NCBI GenBank assembly: GCA_945906975.1 | Contig: CAMDRY010000023.1 | Location: 1 to 18,216, forward strand | Direction: 5' to 3' | Length of the DNA stretch: 18,216 nucleotides | Source of the DNA: Bordetella parapertussis | GTDB lineage: Bacteria > Pseudomonadota > Gammaproteobacteria > Burkholderiales > SG8-39 | Shown: in pieces, positions 14,516 through 18,216 of the stretch | Position numbering within the stretch: the stretch's first letter is position 1 | Layout: every line of letters begins with the position of its first letter | Program-made: the position numbers and the translations under genes | The notes under the pieces: model-generated | What the model saw: only the letters and a program-made list of their open reading frames with translations | What the model was told of the DNA's origin: nothing | Database searches by the model: none

Positions 14516-15553
14516 ATGGCGTTTCAGGTAACGCTCCAGCCGAGCGGCCATAGCTTTACCGTTGAGCCGGGCCAGAAAATTCTCGAGGCCGGCCTCGCCG
14601 CGGGCCTCGCCATGCCCTACAGCTGCCGCAGCGGCGTCTGCCGCACCTGCATTGGCACGGTGCTCGAGGGCACGGTGGATCTGGGCTTTGTTCACGAGCG
14701 CTACCTTCCCGATTCAGAAAAGGCCAAGGGCTGCGCGCTGCTGTGCCAGGCCACGGCTCAATCGGATCTGGTGATCGAGCGGACGGAAATCGACGGCCTC
14801 GCCGGCATCACCGTCGGCAGGGTGCCCTGCCGTGTCGTCAGCATCACGCGCCCGGCCGAAGACGTCACCATCCTCGACCTGCGCCTGCCGATGAATGAGA
14901 ACATGATGTTCCTCGCCGGGCAGTATGTTGACCTGCTGCTCAAGGACGGCAAGCGCCGCAGCTACTCCATCGCCTGCCCGCCGCAACCGGAGGGCGTGTC
15001 GCATGTCGAACTGCACATCCGTCATCTACCCGGCGGCCATTTCACCGACAAACTGTTCGGCGGTGAAGTGAAGGAGCGCGATGTCATGCGCTTCGAGGGT
15101 CCGCTCGGCTCGTTCTACTTGCGCGAAGACAGCGCCAAGCCCATCGTGATGGTCGCCAGCGGCACCGGTTTCGCACCGATAAAAGCCATGATCGAATACG
15201 CGATTCGCCGCGGCATCAAGCGGCCGATGCGCCTGTACTGGGGCTGCCGCGCCAAGCGCGATCTCTACATGCTCGATTTGCCGCAAAAGTGGGCGGATGA
15301 GCAGGCCGGGTTTGAATTTGTGCCGGTGTTGTCCGAGCCAGATGCGGCGGACGCATGGGGCGGGCGCAGCGGGCTGGTGCACCAGGCCTTGATGGACGAC
15401 TTTCCCGACTTGTCGGGCCACCAGGTCTATGCCTGTGGCGCGCCGGTGATGGTTGATGCCGCGCGTGCCGGTTTTGTCGCAAAGTGCGGGCTGCCGGAAG
15501 GCGAGTTTTACGCCGACTCGTTTTTGACCGAAAAGGAACGCACAGCCGTATAA
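14516..15553 (+). CDS. NAD(P)H-dependent [2Fe-2S]/FAD reductase for the Rieske oxygenase
   Basis: A 345-residue electron-transfer protein starting at ATG 14516 with GAGGAG six bases upstream. The N-terminal plant-type ferredoxin domain binds [2Fe-2S] through C37, C42, C45 and C77 (YSCRSGVCRTC). The ferredoxin-NADP reductase domain follows, with the FAD motif RSYS at 148-151, the nucleotide-binding GTGFAP at 216-221, and the C-terminal YACGAP and FYADSF. This is the layout of BenC/AntC-type reductases, which feed electrons directly to the oxygenase without a separate ferredoxin. No free ferredoxin gene is present, so it is the likely partner of the alpha/beta subunits, although about 3.4 kb of other genes lie between. 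A role with another oxygenase outside the window cannot be excluded. Confidence 0.9.
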   Translation: MAFQVTLQPSGHSFTVEPGQKILEAGLAAGLAMPYSCRSGVCRTCIGTVLEGTVDLGFVHERYLPDSEKAKGCALLCQATAQSDLVIERTEIDGLAGITVGRVPCRVVSITRPAEDVTILDLRLPMNENMMFLAGQYVDLLLKDGKRRSYSIACPPQPEGVSHVELHIRHLPGGHFTDKLFGGEVKERDVMRFEGPLGSFYLREDSAKPIVMVASGTGFAPIKAMIEYAIRRGIKRPMRLYWGCRAKRDLYMLDLPQKWADEQAGFEFVPVLSEPDAADAWGGRSGLVHQALMDDFPDLSGHQVYACGAPVMVDAARAGFVAKCGLPEGEFYADSFLTEKERTAV

Positions 15554-15631
15554 ATTCTGGCGGTGTCAGCCGCCGCAAACCATGGGTCACGGGCGGTGGC
15601 GTCCGGATTCAACCAATAAGGAGGAGTGAAC

Positions 15632-16156
15632 ATGATTCCAGGAGACGGCAAGGTCGCGGTTGAAAACCAGGGCTCGGTGGTCAAGCCCTATGTGATGTCG
15701 CACGGCACGCTCGAGTGCTACAGCCTCAAGCAGTCGCGCAAGTTCTACGAGGAGTTTCTCGGCCTTGAGTGCGTGCGCCACGCAAAGCCGGCGATGGTGA
15801 TCCGCTGCGGGCTCAAGTTCCACATCGTGTGCGTCGAGGTCGGTGACCAGGTGCACCCGACCAACGTGCTCAACCATTGGGGCGTGGATGTGCGCAGCAA
15901 GGAGGAAGTGGACGCCGCGCACAAGGCGGCCAACGCCATGAAGGACAAGTACGGCATTCGCCAGGTGCTGCCGGTGCAGAACATGCACGGCGTGTACTCG
16001 TTCTACATGGAGGACTGCGACCACAACTGGTGGGAAATCCAGTATTACGACGGCTACCAGCACGACGACATGTACGACTTCGGCGATCGGTTCTCGATGG
16101 ATGACGGCGTCGACGTGCGCAGCTTGAAAGAACTCGAAATCAAGACGAGCGGCTAG
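15632..16156 (+). CDS. Single-domain VOC (glyoxalase-fold) protein, possible extradiol dioxygenase
   Basis: A 174-residue vicinal-oxygen-chelate protein. ATG 15632 follows AAGGAGG (15618-15624) at ideal spacing; the in-frame GTG 15626 overlaps that site and is less likely. Metal ligands are visible at His24 (SHGTLEC), His82 (NHWGVDV) and Glu135 (WWEIQYY), the H/H/E set of Fe(II) or Mn(II) ring-cleavage enzymes; Trp and Tyr around Glu135 are typical. Classical extradiol dioxygenases have two such modules (about 290 residues); this has one, as in some small dioxygenases and in glyoxalases. It overlaps the start of the FAH-family gene by one base. Ring cleavage followed by FAH hydrolysis is the natural reading, but lyase or isomerase activity is possible. 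Confidence 0.82.
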   Translation: MIPGDGKVAVENQGSVVKPYVMSHGTLECYSLKQSRKFYEEFLGLECVRHAKPAMVIRCGLKFHIVCVEVGDQVHPTNVLNHWGVDVRSKEEVDAAHKAANAMKDKYGIRQVLPVQNMHGVYSFYMEDCDHNWWEIQYYDGYQHDDMYDFGDRFSMDDGVDVRSLKELEIKTSG

Positions 16157-17073
16157 TGTTCGTACTCGCCACACTGCTGGTATCAGGGCGGCGCGTTGCC
16201 GCCATGCGCATCGCCGGTCGTTACTGGCCGGTGGTGGCGGCAGCGCGCGCAGCCAGCATCGCCGGGCTGGAGGGTGATCTCGAGTCGTACTTCGCCGGCT
16301 GGCGGGCGGCTTTCCCGCGCCTGAAGCGTCTCGCGGCTGCGATTGAGGCGGGCAAGGTGCACGGGCGGCTCGCCGTGCCAGAAACAAAGGCTCGTCTTGA
16401 TACGCCCCTGCGCCCGCCCAAGATCATTTGTGTCGGCGCCAATTACGCCGACCACCTGGCCGAAATGAAGGCGAGCTCGATCAAGAAAGTGCGCGGCGTG
16501 CCGCCGTTCTTTTTCCTGAAACCGCCCTCGACGGTGCTGTCTGGCCCCGGTCCGACGGTGTTCATGCCGCGCGACTGCAAAAACCTCGACTGGGAAGCCG
16601 AGATGGTGGTGGTGTTTGGCAAGGGCGGCAAGGACATTGCGCCTGAGCGTGCGCTCGAGCACGTCGCCGGCTACACCCTGGGCATTGACTTCACGGCGCG
16701 CGACCTGTTCTCGGCGCCGGACAGTTTTTTCAAGTTCAATTTCGTGCTGGGTAAATGCCAGGACACGCTATCACCGGTGGGGCCTGCGATTGTGCCTGCG
16801 GCCTTTGCCGACGGCGACGACCTGCATTTTTCGCTCTCGGTGAACGATGTGCAAAAGCAGTCCTCCAGCACGCGGTACATGATTTATTCGCTGGCAGAGC
16901 AGATCGCCGGTGTCAGCCGCGGCGTGCGCATCGAAGCCGGCGACCTGATGTTCACCGGCTCGCCGGCGGGCGTGGGGCTACCGCGCGGCGAAAAGCTCAG
17001 GCGTGGCGACCGCGTGCGCGTCGAATCGCCGGATATTGGTGTGATGGAAGTGGTCATCCAGGCACCGCGGTAA
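16156..17073 (+). CDS. Fumarylacetoacetate hydrolase (FAH) family protein
   Basis: A 305-residue protein with a ~85-residue N-terminal region and the FAH fold from about residue 88. Metal ligands are visible: Glu147 and Glu149 in DWEAEMVVV and Asp178 in GIDFTARD, with the preceding active-site segment VGANYADHLAEM and the C-terminal FTGSPAGVG. Family members cut C-C bonds of 1,3-dicarbonyls or act as hydratases, decarboxylases or isomerases on meta-cleavage products. The GTG start shares the last base of the TAG stop of the VOC gene (TAGTG), so the two are made together. This supports a ring-cleavage pair. No separate ribosome binding site is needed or seen. A true ATG further inside (residue 17) is an alternative start. 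Confidence 0.9.
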   Translation: MFVLATLLVSGRRVAAMRIAGRYWPVVAAARAASIAGLEGDLESYFAGWRAAFPRLKRLAAAIEAGKVHGRLAVPETKARLDTPLRPPKIICVGANYADHLAEMKASSIKKVRGVPPFFFLKPPSTVLSGPGPTVFMPRDCKNLDWEAEMVVVFGKGGKDIAPERALEHVAGYTLGIDFTARDLFSAPDSFFKFNFVLGKCQDTLSPVGPAIVPAAFADGDDLHFSLSVNDVQKQSSSTRYMIYSLAEQIAGVSRGVRIEAGDLMFTGSPAGVGLPRGEKLRRGDRVRVESPDIGVMEVVIQAPR

Positions 17074-17158
17074 CGAGGTCGCAGCAACAGCAGCAACTAA
17101 CAACAGGCCGGTACAGCCGGAGCACAACACCAACCGACATACCCAAGGAGGAAACACC

Positions 17159-18216
17159 ATGAAAGCCAGTCGTCGCAATGTCCTTATCGCCGGGGTCCTG
17201 CTGGTCCCGGCGCTGTTTGCCGCACCCGCAGCGCTCGCCCAGTCGGGTCCCATCCGCATTGGCAGTACGCTTGCACTGACCGGCCCCTTGAGCGCCACGG
17301 CAGTCATGCAGAAAATCGCCGGCGAAATCTACGTCGAGCAACTCAACAAACGTGGCGGCCTGCTTGGCCGGCAGGTGGAATGGATTCTCAAGGACGACCA
17401 GTCCAAACCCGATCTTGCGCGCACGCTCTACGAGCAGCTGATCACTTCGGACAAGGTCGATCTCATCACCGGTCCTTATGCCACGGGCGCGACGCTTTCC
17501 GCCATGGGTGTCGCGCAGCGCTACAATAAGGTTTTACTGCATAACACCTTTGGCCTGCCGGCCCTTGCCAAGTACGAAATGCAATTTTCTGTATCGGGCG
17601 GCGCCTACGAGATTGAAAGCGTGTGGCCCAATCTTGTTCTTGACGCCGTTGCCTCGGGCGGCAAGCCACCCAAGACGGTCGCGGTGCTGGCCAGCAAGTT
17701 CCCTTCCGTGCATTTCGTTTCGCAAGGGGCGCGTGAAGCGCTCAAGAAACGCGGTCTCACCGAAGCGATTTATCTCGATTGGGATTTCGGCAACCGTGAC
17801 TTTGGCGCCATCGCAGCACGTGTCAAGGAAGCCAAACCCGATTTCGTGTGGATAGGCGGGGTGGGCCTGGAGGGAAACCTGCTGCTCGACGCGATGAAGA
17901 AAATAGATTACCTGCCGCCGCAGACTTTTGTCGCATTTCCGGCGCCCGGCCCCATGGCCAAGTCGCCCGACGGCAAGGGTGTGCTCGCCCTTACGGTTTT
18001 TGAGGAGCACGCGCCATTCACCAGCAATGCGGTGGCGGCCGAGTTCATAAAGGCTTTCCATGAGCGCGCGGCCAAGGCCAATCTTCCTGATCCGTCGGTG
18101 GAGTTGATCGCGGCGGTGGCCTATGCGACCTGGCAGGTGATGGAAACGGCGGTCAACGCAACCAAGAGCTTTGATGACAAGCAGATTGCCGCCTGGATCA
18201 AGAAGAGCCAGGTTGA
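17159..18216 (+). CDS. Periplasmic substrate-binding protein, branched-chain amino acid ABC type (partial, cut by window end)
   Basis: The frame runs from ATG 17159 to the window end without a stop (352 codons). A strong ribosome binding site, AAGGAGGAAA, lies just upstream. The N-terminus MKASRRNVLIAGVLLVPAL followed by FAAPAALAQ is a Sec signal peptide. After it comes PIRIGSTLALTGPLSATAV, the start of a Peripla_BP_6 (LivJ/LivK-like) domain, with YVEQLNKRGGLLGRQVEW, LITGPYATGATL and a central VAVLASKFPSVHFVS segment. Such proteins bind amino acids, aromatic acids or amides and deliver them to a LivHMGF-type permease. None of the permease genes is visible, but they may follow to the right. 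Its position after the hydrolase suggests uptake of the substrate of the locus. Confidence 0.9.
   Translation, partial: MKASRRNVLIAGVLLVPALFAAPAALAQSGPIRIGSTLALTGPLSATAVMQKIAGEIYVEQLNKRGGLLGRQVEWILKDDQSKPDLARTLYEQLITSDKVDLITGPYATGATLSAMGVAQRYNKVLLHNTFGLPALAKYEMQFSVSGGAYEIESVWPNLVLDAVASGGKPPKTVAVLASKFPSVHFVSQGAREALKKRGLTEAIYLDWDFGNRDFGAIAARVKEAKPDFVWIGGVGLEGNLLLDAMKKIDYLPPQTFVAFPAPGPMAKSPDGKGVLALTVFEEHAPFTSNAVAAEFIKAFHERAAKANLPDPSVELIAAVAYATWQVMETAVNATKSFDDKQIAAWIKKSQV

Noticed and set aside
15587..16387. Long minus-strand open frame opposite the VOC and FAH genes (266 residues)
   Set aside because: No domain, unusual composition (Val/His rich), and the opposite strand carries two genes with clear motifs, ribosome binding site and coupling. 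It is a shadow.
1..18216. Transposases, integrases, CRISPR arrays, tRNA or rRNA genes
   Set aside because: Looked for on both strands as recognisable protein wording, spaced repeats or structured RNA sequence; none was seen. A covariance-model scan would be the proper test for small RNAs and riboswitches.

Overview
The window looks like chromosomal DNA of a betaproteobacterium, probably Burkholderiales-like. This rests on the gene order secY-infA-rpmJ-rpsM-rpsK-rpsD-rpoA-rplQ and on the wording of the ribosomal proteins; no rRNA or other marker is present to refine it. The sequence has three parts: a conserved translation operon, a partly decayed middle stretch, and an aromatic-degradation gene cluster that runs off the right edge.

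Positions 1-4274 hold the end of the spc operon and the alpha operon, all on the + strand, closed by a clear intrinsic terminator after rplQ. The secY portion is odd: the reading frame is continuous to its normal C-terminus except for one in-frame TAG at 581-583, in an essential gene.

Positions 4275-8231 are a mixed region with visible gene decay. It holds an SRPBCC/DUF1857-like pseudogene with an in-frame TAA, then a glycerate 2-kinase and an EamA transporter that overlap on the - strand. After these comes a badly damaged ammonium transporter gene, with an in-frame TAG, at least one frameshift and the middle of the protein missing.

Positions 8242-18216 look like a catabolic locus for a (hydroxy)aromatic acid. 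It contains the alpha and beta subunits of a Rieske oxygenase, a reductase with its own plant-type [2Fe-2S] domain (so a two-component system is possible), and a gamma-resorcylate-decarboxylase-like amidohydrolase with all expected metal ligands. It also has a single-domain VOC protein with H/H/E metal ligands, an FAH-family hydrolase translationally coupled to it, and an ABC-type periplasmic binding protein cut by the window edge. On the - strand are a flavin-dependent monooxygenase of the acyl-CoA-dehydrogenase fold and a formamidase-like alpha/beta hydrolase. A MarR regulator sits divergent from the monooxygenase, and the gap between them carries palindromes that look like operators.

A reasonable model is uptake, ring hydroxylation (Rieske pair plus reductase), decarboxylation, ring cleavage (VOC) and hydrolysis of the cleavage product (FAH), with MarR sensing an aromatic ligand. 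The substrate and the order of steps are inference. No CRISPR array, transposase, integrase, tRNA or rRNA was seen.
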